Of a DNA stretch of 64,000 nucleotides, positions 22,315 through 34,834 are shown in pieces. Source of the stretch: Eopsaltria australis (Eukaryota; Chordata; Aves; Passeriformes; Petroicidae); assembly GCA_034509425.1 (NCBI GenBank), contig JAVTVJ010000143.1, forward strand, positions 2,791,001 through 2,855,000, written 5' to 3'. A model generated the notes under the pieces. It saw only the letters and a program-made list of their open reading frames with translations. It was not told the DNA's origin and made no database searches. The position numbers and the translations under genes are program-made. How positions within the stretch are numbered: the stretch's first letter is position 1; the number at the start of each line of letters is the position of its first letter.

Positions 22315-24536
22315 GCTGGGCAGGTTTGATTTAGCTAACAGGACATGAGAGCTTAAGGGATGCTGTCTGCAGACATTTAGTGAGTGACTTGGGAAAACAG
22401 CAAGATAATATTTGTCATCTCTTAGCTACCCAAGCTGTCCTAAGTTTCCATGCTTCTACAACCCTGCCAGGAGGGGTAAACCTTGGAATTTCTAAAAAAC
22501 CCCTCAAATAGCTTAAGAAATTATTTGAGTTTTCCATCCTAATGCAGAAAACCTTTTTTCTGACCAAAAGAGGTACCAGGGTGTGGCAGGCCCACCTGTG
22601 GGGCAGTTCCAAGGCAGCAGCAAGAACTTAAAGCTTTGGGTATGAACAGGATCACACAGTGATCTGAGTAACCCCAGATGCGTCCCAGCCATGCTGTCTC
22701 TGCCAGGTTTCTGCCCCAGGCCAGACCTGGTCTTCTGATGGTGTTTAGCATCACCAGGTTTAGAAACAGCAAATCTGCATGTCCAGAAGAGAGTGGGACC
22801 TGTGCAGGGCGTGGCTGCAGCCTCTGTGGAGTCACCCATCTCTCCCTATCATGTGAAGAAGAGACCTGGCTGATGAGCCTGGCTGGTTAGGCTTCTAATT
22901 CTGGTTTGTTGGGCTGATGCAGAGAAGCTTTGGATTACAGTGAGAAGTAGGACAGGAAAGCTGGATGAGGGAGGTAGTAACAGGATAGCCAGGGGAGGAC
23001 ATGAGCTTAGGTATGAATCTTCATCTTGCTGTTTCTTCAGCCACGTCCTCAGAAGATTTTACTTTCTCTGGAATCAGCAATGGTCCAGGACAAATGTTTT
23101 TGGGGTTTTTCTCCTCCAGGTTGGAGAATAATGGAAATCCTTAGCATCTCCCCAAGGCCAGAGCTGAAAACAAGCATGGCTTGTGATATTGATTGTAGCT
23201 GTTCCCTCTCAACATTGCAAGTTTCTGTCTCCTGGTGTCTTCACAGCCTTCATGTGTTGCAGGAGCATCAGGCTGAGTGACAGTCCTGGTGAGACTTTCA
23301 TCCTGGTGCATTGAAAGGAGCAGGAAAATACAGTGTCTCCCCCTCAAAAATCCTCACAACAGATGATTTGGTGAGGCTTTCATCCCAATGCATTGAAAGG
23401 AGCAAGAACACATGGTGTCTCCCCCTCAAAAGTCCCTTACAAGAGCTGATTTCTCTGCAGTCTGGGCAGAGTAAAGAAAATCCTGCTGCTTAAACAGGCT
23501 ATTTTGTGACAACTGCTGTGCACGAATGATGACTGGAAGGCAGAGGCAGTCACAAGTGGCTCCATCAGCTTTTTGGGGTCCTAAAATAACATGGCCCTGA
23601 AGGAGCTGGCTGCAGCTCTTGGTGAGGTGGCAGGCCTGGGAACTGTGACCCTCCCTGAGGTCCAGCTGTTTCACCCATGGCGGGGTGCCAGTGTCCTCAG
23701 CTTCCACTTTGCCCTCCATCCTGGCAGCATGGAGCCATCCCACCTTTCTGCCCCCAAGAAACAGCCATGCAGGTTACTGCCCATGACATTCCACACAGTT
23801 GTTCGTCAGCTGTGGGGAGACAAACAAACGAGCTGTGCAGTGTGAGAAACACTGAAAAATCCTGGAGCAAACTGCACTCTTTGGCATCCATCTGCACTCT
23901 TGGGCCGTACAAGAGAAGAGTGGGAAGAGAGGGGGAAAAGAGTGATCAGTGCCCCATAAATCTGACACCACCTCTGCATGGGGACATATGCATATGATGG
24001 AATGCTGTGGGTCATTTTCCCTCTGGGTTGAGAGGGAACGCCCTGCTGAAAGGCTCCCAGGGCAGCAGGTGGCTGCAGCTGCAGGCTCCCTGCCAGCAGC
24101 TGTGCCCAGAGTGGGATCTGGAGGCCGATCTCACAGCCAAGACAGCGCCATTCATCGGCACTCAATAAACAAAAGTGCCTCGCTGTTTTATCCAGGAGAT
24201 AAGCACAGAGGGCATGAGATTGCTTTCCCTTGTGCTGTCTGTGCTGAGCGTGGGAGCGTGTGCTGGCTGCCAAAGGAGCCGAGGCAGTGCTGCTGTGACA
24301 CAGCTGTGGACAGGCAGGGAACGGGGGCTGCCGGGTGTCAGGCAGCCCCGAGGCTGGAGCCTCACGGGGACTGGGCACTGCGAGGTGCCTGTGCTTACTG
24401 GAGGCTGCCAGCCCTGCACGATGTGTTGCAGGAGCTGGGCCATTGTTTAAGCCAGCTCATGACACGTTACTCATTAGAATGCCAGAGTCAACCCAGCTGC
24501 TCTAAAAGTCACTTACAAAAAAAAAGAAAATTCTAC
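22315..24536. other. Intergenic DNA with a local tandem duplication
   Basis: No gene recognised. The only structure seen is the two-copy 82-bp tandem repeat at 23287-23452. Open frames up to about 200 codons near 23.9-24.5 kb occur on both strands without family resemblance. Confidence 0.5.
23287..23452 (+). repeat. Tandem duplication, two copies of an 82-bp unit
   Basis: Units begin at 23287 and 23369, each with tggtgag-ctttcatcc. Both contain 'tgcattgaaaggagcaag/g' and 'gtgtctccccctcaaaa'. The copies differ at scattered bases, so the duplication is moderately old. Confidence 0.88.
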
Positions 24537-24589
24537 TTTTTTTTTTTTTTTTTTTTTTACCCTGTGCTTTGAGCATCAGGGACTTTATT
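24537..24589 (-). other. Retrocopy-like 3' end: T22 tract with antisense AATAAA 25 nt away
   Basis: On the minus strand, AATAAA (24589 to 24584) is followed by 25 nt and then a run of 22 A (24558 to 24537), the normal spacing of a polyadenylated mRNA end. The body would extend to the right; no coding match was recognised there. It could also be a chance hexamer beside a simple T tract. Confidence 0.35.
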
Positions 24590-24949
24590 CCCACTAATTG
24601 TTCAGCATTTGAATCAAATTGCTACTAAGAAGATATCTGCAGCCTCTTTTCAAGGAGTAATGGCCAGAGAGGACAGACAGACCACCAACACTGGGTCACT
24701 TGCAGCTTGAGCTCTTGGGGACAACAGAGCTGGGTTTGGGGTTAAGCTGTCCCCTTCTCACACTCTCCAGCTGCATCCACATCCTCTCTCACTTCTGTAA
24801 TGTCAAGTATCTGAACAGAAAAAGAAACCAGACCTGCTGGGTCAGTGGTTTCTGGGTGCTTCCTGGGTGCTTCAAGCAGATGGCCAGCTGTGAATCTGTT
24901 CATTTTACTCATTTGAATGTACCCTGGATGCCTCCCCTAACACCTCTGT

Positions 24950-25430
24950 GCTGTTACCTTTGGCAACACATCCTGTGGTCTGAGTGGAGAACAAGACCAG
25001 GCTTGACTGGGATTGATTTTTCCAGAAAACGATGTTGACTGGTGCTAATTATATTACTGCCTCTTCAATATTTATCAGTTAAATTGTCTACCAGTGCTCT
25101 GAGAATCATGTCCAGAATGGCCACCAGGCCAAGGGAGCAGTAACCAAGCTTGCCCAATTTTACTTTTTTAAGCATTGGTTTAATAACCACACTCATCAGG
25201 CACTTGGGGATTTCACTGGCCCTCCACAATTCATTAAAGCAGAAAACAATACAAATGGGGAAGGAAACTGAAAAGCAAGACCTCGTGAGAGCCTCTTTCT
25301 TTGCAGCAGACTGAACTTGACCCATGTCCTTGAAGCACTGAACCAGCCCATGGCCCCTCTGGGAGGTGGGCTGAAAGCAGTGCAGGATTTTGAGACTCAC
25401 ACAAGGACAAGCTTTGTGGCAAGCCAAGCA
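24950..25430 (-). mobile_element. Ancient LINE (CR1/L2-like) reverse transcriptase relic, antisense
   Basis: The minus-strand translation contains LWRASEIPKCLMSVVIKPML followed by KK and, after a gap, LVAILDMILRALVDNL. This echoes the RT segment 'iP..w....v.P.lKK...l..yr..sl.....kil...v..qL' of CR1/L2 elements. Further downstream on that strand, 'caccagtcaacatcg' and 'caagcctggtcttgttctcc' resemble the next RT block at the DNA level. No intact element remains. Resemblance is by eye only. Confidence 0.45.
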
Positions 25431-25499
25431 CAGGCCTGGTATAATGCTCTAGTGCGCCCCATGATGACAACAATGTAGCCTTGTACAGGGGGTCCTGAG

Positions 25500-26845
25500 C
25501 TGTGCTCTTCACCTTGTATCTGTCACAGACAGTGCTGCTTTTGAAGCTCCATTTTGTACCAGTTTTAAATCTCTTTTTTGTCTGTCAGGAGAAAAAATTT
25601 ATGTCTGAAAGCAGAGGAAACCTTGACAACCTGGCACTCACTGAATGTGAACTTTCTTCCTCTGCTTCCTTTTTTTATCCCCTCTCTTAAATGGTGCCGG
25701 AAGAAACGGGTCCTTTGTGCCATGCAGGTTACAAAGAGCAGTTGTTTTTGTGCAGCAGAACCAAAAATAAAAATGTGTGATTGCAGCCCTCCTGAGAGGC
25801 AGCACAAAGATGGGCAGTGTTAACCTCTTCTTTGCCAGAGGATGGTATTGTCCTGCCAGCACATCTATTCTGTGGTAAACAGTAACATTTATACCTCAAG
25901 CCACACTGTGTTCAGTTCAGCCTTTGACTGAGAGGGTACAGCATAGTTAAACCCACCAATGCCTTTATAAAACAGAGCAGAATGGGGGTGTGCCACCACC
26001 AAGGAAAGGGGTGGGAAGCAGTTTTGCAGCTGGGAAGTGAGACCACAACTCCCCCATAGTGTTTCACTGTTCCCCAGACAGGAATTCCTGCAGCAGTGCC
26101 CACCACAGCAGCCTGCCTGCAACCCAGGCCTTGCTGCCTGTTTTTCCAAGGACATTGTAGAGATAAAGGCTGTGGGGTTGGATAGATTATTCTGACATCT
26201 CCCTGCCCACTGCAGTTGCATTTTTCTCTTGTGCTGGATGCTCATCCAATACACGCCCCTAAAATGGCCACAGAGCACAGGACTCCTTCCTTGGTCAGGC
26301 ACCACCCTTCTGGAGGGAGCTTTCCACCTCCTGTGCTGTATCTTCTCATGCTTTGCTCAGCCCAGGTTGAAAAGCACATGAGAAAAACTGATCCCCTCTT
26401 CACCTATATCCAACTCACTAGCATTGACTTCTGATGCTTCACTGGCCTCTGGTTTACATCTTCTTCTCACCTTGGGTTCCAGGTCCCTGACTGTAACAAC
26501 AAGCTGCTCTTGTTTTCAGGTGTGTGAACAACTGCGATGTTTCTGGGCTGTTCATCACGACTCCATATAATTGTCACTTCCCCTGTGTACACAATGTCCT
26601 CATTAGCCCTACATGCTCCTGGGAGCGTCCTTGTAGGCACTCTTCTCTAGTCACCTCCAATTCACTGCACAGGATAACTGTGCACTGATGCTCTGCCAGC
26701 TTCCATGGGCCCTTGGTACAGAGCTGGTAATCCCACACTCACCTAGGGTCTGGTATATGTGAGTGATGAGGGAGGCTCTTAGAGATGTATTATTCCCGTG
26801 AAGATCTTGCCCTCTCTCCCTGGTGGAGTCACACCTGTGGATGTT
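25500..26845. other. Intergenic DNA, nothing recognised
   Basis: No exon, RNA gene or clear repeat seen in this stretch. Confidence 0.45.
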
Positions 26846-27050
26846 ACAGAATCACAGAACAGGTTAGCTTGGAAAAGACCTTAAAGATCCTAAAGATCCT
26901 AGCCTGCTCTAGTGGACACCTTTCACTAGATCAGGTTACTCAGAGCTCCATCCAGCCCGGCCTTGAACACTGCTGGGGAGGGGGAATCCACAGCTTCTCT
27001 GGGCAACCTGATCCAGTGCCTCAGCACCCTCACCACAAAGAACTCGATCA
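26846..27050 (-). mobile_element. CR1 3' fragment, antisense
   Basis: Begins acagaatcacagaacaggtt. It continues with 'ttggaaaagaccttaaagatc', 'ccagcccggccttgaacact' and 'ttctctgggcaacctgatcc', all antisense CR1 3' wording. Fades out near 27050. Confidence 0.88.
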
Positions 27051-27319
27051 TCCCAAGAGGCACAGAAATCTGTCTGGTTGCTGTTCTCCTCGCAGCCATG
27101 CTTAATTTCCAAGGCTTGCTGAAATGGTCTCTGTGAATGTTTTGTCCCAGCAAGGACTTAGGCCTCATAGTGCTCCTGAGAGCTCCAGCTCCACAGTGGA
27201 GCCTGCTAACCCCAAAAACCAATGCCTGCCAGTGGCATGGTGGCTTTCCTGAGGGATAGCAGGCAGCACAGCTGTACCCAACAGGCACAGTGAGCCTGGC
27301 TGTTATCCTGAAGGGAATG

Positions 27320-27582
27320 ACAGAATCACAGGATATGCTGAGTTGGAAAGCACCCACAAGGATCATCGAATCCAACTCCTGGACCAGCACAGGACATCCC
27401 CAGGAGTCACACCATGCGTCTGAGAGCATTGTACAAACGCTTCTTGAGCTCTGTCAGGCTGGTGCTGTGATCATTGCCCTGGGGGGCCTGCTCCAGTGCC
27501 CAGCCGCCCTCTGGGGGAAGAACCTTTTTCTAATCCCCAACCTAAACTTGCCCTGATACAGCTTCAGGCCGTTCCCTCGGCT
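27320..27582 (-). mobile_element. CR1 3' fragment, antisense, abutting the SLC25A22 CpG island
   Basis: Begins acagaatcacaggatatgct, then 'gttggaaagcacccacaagg' and 'cgaatccaactcctgg'. It ends near 27582 at 'ttcaggccgttccctcgg'. It is a different CR1 subfamily from the copy at 26846, judging by its wording, and sits directly upstream of the GC-rich promoter. Confidence 0.9.
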
Positions 27583-27599
27583 ACAGATGACAGATTCAT

Positions 27600-28300
27600 T
27601 ATTCCTCCCCCGCTGTCGCTCGCCCCGTGTCCTGCCGTGTGCCCCCTCACAAGATGGCTGTGTGCGGGTTCCGGGGGTGCTCGGCGCGGCGGGCGGGCTG
27701 GGGCCCGGCGGGGCAGCCCCGGCGCCCCGCGCCCGGCCGGGGGAGGCGGCGGCGATTCCCGGGCCCGCGTTGCCATGGGGACGCGGCGGCCGCCCCGGCG
27801 GGGAGGGACATGCGGCGGCGGCGGCTCCTGCGCCGAGGGCGGCCGGAGGGGGCAGAGCTGAGCCGAGCCGGGCCGGGCCGCGCCGCGCCGCGCCAGGAGC
27901 TCCGCACCCCGCGCCGCACCGTCCCCGGCCCCGGCGGGAACCGCCGCCGCCGCCCGGTAAGTGCGGGCACGGCCCTTCCCCGGCCCTCGGGAGGCGCCGC
28001 CGGCGGTCCCGACACCCCTCCTGCCGCCAGGATGCAGCTCTTCTACCCCGGCCTGGCCCCTGCTGCACCGGCCCCGCCGCCGCCGACCCCGGCCCCCCAT
28101 CTCAGGGGTGTGCCGGCCGCCCTTCCTGCGCCCCCGGGCTCTGGAGGGCGTCTCCTCGCCCCGGGGGGCTGCGGGCTCCGCGGGCTCCCCATGAACCCCC
28201 CCCTCTCCGCGGAGCTGCGCGCTCCCCTAGCCCGCCACTTCCCGTCCTCACCCTGGGGGTTTTAAGTCTCCCCAGCCCCTCCCCTTTTCCCCAGGCTGGG
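27600..28300 (+). promoter_or_regulatory. SLC25A22: CpG island, SLC25A22 promoter region
   Basis: About 700 bp of very GC- and CpG-rich sequence with CCG and GGC runs, typical of a housekeeping-type avian promoter. It contains a YY1-like AAGATGGC at 27651-27658 and an RFX X-box-like GTTGCCATGGGGAC at 27769-27782. It is the only strong island upstream of the first SLC25A22 coding exon, 22.9 kb away on the same strand. The link to the gene is inferred from position. Confidence 0.65.
27780..27956 (+). other. SLC25A22: Candidate SLC25A22 non-coding first exon (donor at 27957)
   Basis: The GC-rich stretch ends in a near-consensus donor, cgcccg|gtaagt. A non-coding first exon ending here would splice to the acceptor at 50741-50742. 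The 5' boundary is a placeholder because the transcription start cannot be read from sequence. Confidence 0.45.
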
Positions 28301-31300
28301 GTCCTCTGCCTGCATGGGGACCCGGGGCCGATCCCCCCCGCTTGCCGTGGTGCGGGGCTTGCCCTTGCGGGGCGCGGGGGCTGCAGCCGTGGCGCGCCTT
28401 CCTCTCCCTGCCCGCGCCGGGGAAATTGCGGGTGACACGTGTGCGGCTCCACCGAGCCTTTAGTGCCCCTGAGCTGCTGCTTTGTGCATTGAAAGCGATT
28501 TCCGAGTTTCTCCGGGGCTTCTGATTTCTGGGGCTGTTCGCAGGATTCCCTGACCGCCCCGGTCGCGGCGCAGGTCCTGTATTTAAGCGCCTCTGAGCTC
28601 CTTCCAGACTCTCCTAAGCCAGATCTGTGCCTCTTTGAGATAGGTCAAGGTTATTGTGCTCCTCATGCAGTGGATGGGGAAAGTGGAAGTGTGGACAGAC
28701 TGGGATTTTCTCAAGGTCACCCTGGGAATTGGACCCCAAGCATCCTCTCTCTTGCTGCACCCTCTGCAGCTGCTGAGCTCCTGCTGGGTGAGGGTGAAGT
28801 TGTGGAAATCGGATTTTCCAGTGTCCCAGCCTCCTTCCTGTAAGGCTTCTCAGCTTATAGTTTATACACCTTACCAGGTGTCAGGGCAGGGTCCCAGATA
28901 AATTTATTTGGCCTAATGTTTTTTAGCTATTAGATGTTTACAGTTAAATAGTGAATGTTTTTACTATAGTATGTTAATCTCTGAGAGTCCCGCTGCTGTT
29001 GGGATCTGACTTCGTGATGTTGCTGCTGCTGTTGGGATGGTATCTGCAGTGATTTTGATCACTGCAAGTAGCTGTGGCTTTGCTTCTCAAGACCTCGCTT
29101 CTTGGCAATGCCGAGCGAAAGGCAACAGAACTAGAGTGGTACTGATAACAATGTATCGTGCGGGACTCGGGTGGTGCTTGTCTTGTCCTCTACTTCTGTT
29201 CTGCTTTGCAGGCTGTTATAAACAAAGAGGAGTAGGCAAGGTTTAATAGGAGGAGTTCCTCTAACCTCTTCCTCAAGAAATAAACACCAGGATTTAATGA
29301 GGGTTTACCCCTTTGAATGTCTTGCCTGTAGGATTTTACTGCGTGCTGCTGCTTGTAGTTCATGCAGGTGCAGTTTTTCTCCTGGTGCTGTGCCTTGATG
29401 CTGTGCCCTTGGGCTCATCTTACACCAAGTGTCTGTCGTAGTAAGGAGCGTTATGTTTTGAGGGTGGTGGCGATCTGTGGCACAGATGGATGGCTGAGCT
29501 GGAAAAGGGATCAAATCTGTGTTGTAAATTGGAGCCCTGCTCTGCTCTGAAGGAAAGTCTGCAGTCCTGTTTGATGCCCAGAAATCTTGTTAATGTCTTA
29601 CTAGGATGCCAGACCTGTCGAACATCCTCCTGCTGCTGTTTTAGGAAGGGGTAGTGTGCTGTATTAAGTTACTGAAAGGTAGAAATCACTGACAGCCTGT
29701 CAAGGCCATTTGCTCCCCCTTTCCTGCCAAGATTTAAATTAGTGGGCAAGGTGGGGGAAATACCTACCTGGCTGGCCAGGGTGACAGCAGCATGTCCATG
29801 TGGAAGCAGCCCCCTGCTTGCTTGTGCGTTATGTTTTGTCTTGTAGGTCTCTGGCAGGGCAAAGGTGTGATGGAGAGAAGGGACGGAGGCTCAGTGACTG
29901 GTGGTTGGTGTGTCTTGAAGCCTGGGAGTCACAGGATTTGGAGCAGTGCTCTGATAAGGGAGATTTGGGGAAAGTCTTGCTTAGAAGCTGTAAGCATTTC
30001 ATGTGCCTATACAGCTGTTCTTGCATAACTGTTGTCATCCTGAGAATTGTGAAATAGTAGGAGGGAGAAATTTGCTAGAGTAGGGCAGCTGTGTTTCCAG
30101 GTGAGTAAATGTTGTGCTGTGTTTAGCTAGAGTAAAATCCGTGTGTAGAGCCAACATCCGTAACCAGGGGCCCAGTTCTGCAGATTCCCGTGAGAACAGC
30201 TTTTCCTTGAGGGTTAAAGCCCAATCCAGGGAACACCATTGTAGCAGGGTGTGTGATGACCACACACAGCAATTCTGTGAAAATAGTTACATATCTTCGG
30301 CACTTCTGGAGGAATACTCCCAGTGTGGCTGGGTGTGCAGCTGCAGCATGAGCTACAGGTTGTGCCCTGGATGGGAGAAATGTCAGGAGCCCCAGGAAAG
30401 GGGCTGTGACCTGGTGCTGACCCTTTGGACAGCAAACGGTTCAGGGATACAGGAGAAGCTGATGACTCAGCAAGAAAACCCCAGACTGTCTGGATGCACA
30501 AACTGTAGGAGTATAAAAGCCCAGGAATGCTTTTTTGGGGGTCCCTCCTCAGAGCCACCAGGTCAAGCTGTTTTTGTGTCACTGTACCATGATTAAATTA
30601 CTTAGAGGATCCAGACATCTGAGACTGCTGTGGGAAATCCAGGGCTGAGCCAGTAAGGAAACCCTGTCTGACTGTGTGAGTGTGGGGTGTGCAGGGAGCC
30701 AGGAGGGGCACCCATGGGATCACTGGAGCCACCTGCTGTGAAGGGACTTCGGTCCCAGCAGTGAAGGTCTGGAATGGGGGGAGTGTGACTGACAGAGTGG
30801 CTCCTGGATAGCCAGACAGGAAAGCTTCCTTAACACACTCTGGGTTTTATCTGAATAATCCGCAGCCAGGAGGCTGTAAGATGGGTGTGTGATGGGTTGT
30901 TCCTTCTTCCTCAGCAAGGAGTACCCGAGTGTGGTGTAAGGATGCATGGTCTCCATCTCCTGTCCTCCAAAGGGTCAGGCCTTGGGTTTGCTGCTGGGCT
31001 GGCAGTTACTTGTTTTACAGATGCTGGCAAGTCTTTGGACCCTCTTTCATCTTTTTGTGGAAACAAAGTGCTCCTGGAGGGTAATTGCCAGATTCACAGT
31101 AGCTACTGGAAGGTGGGGTGTTCTTGTCAAGTTCAAGGGAGGAAAGGCTTGTGTGGTGGGAAGGAAAGTTTAGCAGCATGGACTGTGACTAGCAGCAGGT
31201 CTGCCTTGTTCCACATGATGCTTGCTTTTGTCACTTGATCCCTGCTCTCACTTGCAGGCAGGGAACTGCAAATCTTTTGCGCTGCCAACTTTCCAGTACC

Positions 31301-31664
31301 AGCAAGATGTCTTGCACAGGGTGTATCTCTTAATGGGCTGGGTTTATCTGCCTAAAATCATATTGTGCTGTCAGAATGACAGGCCCCAGGGGGAAAGGAA
31401 AAGGGGTGGAAAAGTGCAAAATATTTTTGTTCTGTTGTTAGGAGAGCCAGGGCTGGGGAGATGATGTGTAATCAAACCAGGTTTGGAATGGCTGGGACAA
31501 ATGATCCTGAGTGCTGTAGTTCATGTGTGCTATGATAGGATGCTAATGCCCTGTGAAGGGAGCTCCTACAGTTTCCCTTTTCTAGGATTTTTTAGAGCAG
31601 AGAGGTAATTCTTCCTAAGCCTACCTTCTTCCTGGCCTTCCTTTATGAGAGTGGTTTGTTCCCT

Positions 31665-31755
31665 GTTCGGTTTTTTTTGTGAGTTTGTTTTTTGTCGTTT
31701 TTTTTGTTTGGTTGGTTGGTTTTTTTGGGTTTTTTTCTTGCTTTGTTTTTCCCTA
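31665..31755 (+). repeat. T/G-rich low-complexity tract
   Basis: Successive T runs separated by single or few G (ttttttttgtgagtttg, ggttggttggttttttt). Simple-sequence drift; no element recognised. Confidence 0.8.
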
Positions 31756-34700
31756 GAATGAAATTGCTACACAGCTGGTGGCCCATCAGTGGAGTCCCAG
31801 AGCTGAGCACCTTCATCCTTTACTAGAGTAAGCTGATACAGCTCTGGCAGACAGTGGAGCAAATTTAGTTTGCACCAGCTGAGTCTGAGCATCATGTGGA
31901 ACCCCTTGAGCAACAGGAAGAGTCTGGTCCCACAGCCTGTTTAGCCTGTCACTTACAAGTTTGTTAATGTCCTGTTAGGCTCCCAGCTGGACATGTCTTT
32001 CTCCCAGCTGCCTCTGCTCTTCTGTTAAAATCTGCAGTACTGTGTAGGACAAATGTCTGTGCTGCTCCTTCTACAGCAACAGTGCAGGATGGGGAAGAAT
32101 CTGCCTGTTTACAGCATTCTGCCTTCTGCTACTGCAGGTACATAAGGACTGGTAATTATTCTTTTTACATCCATGATGCATTCTCCTAAATCCTTAACTG
32201 TGTTTCCAGGAAATGCAAAAGCCTGCTTTAATACCCTTGTTTGCATATTCAGGCTCTCTTAGAAGTGACCAAACATCTGTACTACTACTGATTGGGAGAG
32301 ATGGAATTGTCAATTACTTATTATGGCAAATGAGCTAGAGATGCTGCCTGTTGTAGGCAGTGCATTGTTTTTATTTGTTGCGCTCGAACCTGTTGTACAC
32401 CATGCCTGTGCTCCATGGTGCATTCCTCATAAATGACTGCATGGATTCCAGCCTTGCTGGAGCCAGTTGTCTTGTCTGTCTACAGTGAGACAGCAGGGAG
32501 GTGACTGCAAGTGCCTCTTCTCTGCCAGAGAGGTGTCTGAGGTCTAACAGGGCAGTGTGTTTCAGCTTCTCTGGCACCATGATTTAATGAAGCCATCCTC
32601 CTTCAGCAAGGCTGAGTCCTCTGGCTGTACCTGCTTGGGCTGGGGACTGTCACTTGGCCATATCCAGCTAACAGTGGCAGCTCACTAGAGCTAACACTGT
32701 GTTGCTCCAGTTAATCCTAGAAGCAGATAAATATTTTTTTCCTGTCCTCTTCTGTTTGCCTTCCAGCACAGAGATAGCAGGAAGGAGGAGGTGGATTGAG
32801 CTGTCCAATGCCGAGCTTGGATGTTGCTTTAACCTTGCAGTATTGATTGCCTGGTAGTTTGAGTTATTGGGAAGATAAAGTAACAGGAGGTACAAAAGCT
32901 TTAGAAAACAAGGCAAAATCCCAGACAAACCTAATGAAAAGACCTTGTCACTCTGGGTGGTTTGGATTTCTGTCTGGCAGTTTCTTCTTACACATCTGCA
33001 AATAAAAAAGCTTTGAACATTTTCTGCCTTAGGTAGGCTGTCTACATGGAGATTATATGCTTGGGGAAGGGAGAGGCACCTGGGCAGCAATACTTGTTCT
33101 ATATCAGAAGGAATATGATGGGTTACTGTTTATTTAATTTGTGGGGTCCCTGTTAATCTTAATTTAGTACAGCCTGTAGTGATCTGCTCACAGGAATGCA
33201 GTCTTATTTTGTTTTGTTAAACTTTTTCATAACCGGTACTTGTTCTGATTTTGATAGTCCTGTTGTGGGTGGGTGACTGCGTCTTGCCAAACCTTCCTTT
33301 GGCACTGATGCTGGTGTATGGCATATCAGGAGAGCTGTCTGGATTTTTTTTCTTTCCTGTGTTTGAGACACTTATCCAGAAGCCAGGAGGAGAGGGGTTG
33401 GTTTTGACCCAGCTAAGTTTCCCCAAATAGCATGAATTCGAAGAGCTGGAGATGACTAAGTCACATCAAAGACTGTGCCTGCCCCACCTGGAGTTTTGAC
33501 TCTCTCAGCTTAAAAGCTGCCCCAGCTATGAGGAGCCTTGTGGACAGGCTGGGGAGAGGGAAGGAGAAGGAAATCTTCCCTGCTTATATAGGACAGTGGT
33601 GCTTCTGCACTGAGTGAGTAACTGGCTTAGAGGAGGTGTTTGAGAAGAGAGTTATATGCTTTTCTTTTTTAATGAGAACACAAAGATAGGGGACTTTCAG
33701 CAAATTATTTTAGTAGGAGACAGATGCTCAGTGCAAGTGAGCAATTGGTTTGGATCAAGCCAGAAAGAAGTCCACTAGCCATGATCCTTCATTTCGGAAT
33801 TCAGCTGCAGCTTTCAGTGAAGCCTTTTTGCTTTGACAAGGGGCTGTGCTGTGTGGTGTGGGAGCTCCAAGCCAGGACAAGTGCTGGCTTTGTGTGGATA
33901 AGTGTCTGGAATGAAGCTGTAGCATGTGGTCTGCTTAGTCTGGGCCAGCCCATCTTCATTTCTGCTGCTGCTGCAGCTCTGTCCTTGTCACTGTGGTGTC
34001 TGACACCTTGCTGCCCTTAGTGGGTGTGCTGCCTGCACACTTTGACAGAGAAAAGGGCAGCTCCCTGTTGCCTGATGGGTGTGATGGGATGGAAACCCCT
34101 TCAAGGCCACGTGCAGACTGGGAGCATGTTTGGTACCCTGTTCGCAGCTGTTCTCTTTGCTCTGTGATAGTTAGGGGTTTATAAAAAAGAAGGAATTGTG
34201 TTTTAGAGACAGGCTGTGTAAGGGGCTTACTGTGAATTTGGGTACTGCTTTCTCCTTTGCTACAGATTTAGAGTGTGACCTGGGGTAAGCAATAAGATGT
34301 CTGTCTCTGATCCTGTCCCTTACAGTCCAATGGGAACAGCAGCACTCCAGGGATTTGCCACTTACACACAATGGCAGTGGCATCTGTTGCAGAAGGTATG
34401 ATCTGAGGTAGTAAATTGTGTCTTCTTCTAGGTGTTTCATTTCCCTTTTTCAGTTTGTGTTGGCTTTCTCAAGGATAGCGATACTAACTTCCTTTACCAT
34501 GCCCTGGGCAAGCCGAGCTCTTCTCTGTAAAGCAACAGGAGCATTTGTTGTTTATGAAGGCTGTTTTCTAAGTGTAGTACTTTTTTTAAAGGACATAAGA
34601 CTCATTGTGTTGGCCCGACCCCCTTCACCTGAACTGTCCCACTTGCTTTGTTAGCAGCTAAATGCGTACATGACCTGAGCAGCTGTCATCTTTTTGATGC

Positions 34701-34834
34701 CTTTTTTTTATTTTTTGCAGGAACTTAAAATGTAGATTCACTGGTGCCTCACACTGGTTCTTCAAAACTAATGGAGAGCTTGAAGGAAATAGCTTGGATA
34801 CTGAAGTGATAAGCACTGCAGAAATGCCAGACGC

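Noticed and set aside
27587..28452. Several long open frames on both strands in the SLC25A22 CpG island
   Set aside because: Pro/Ala/Arg/Gly-rich translations caused by GC content; no domain resemblance.
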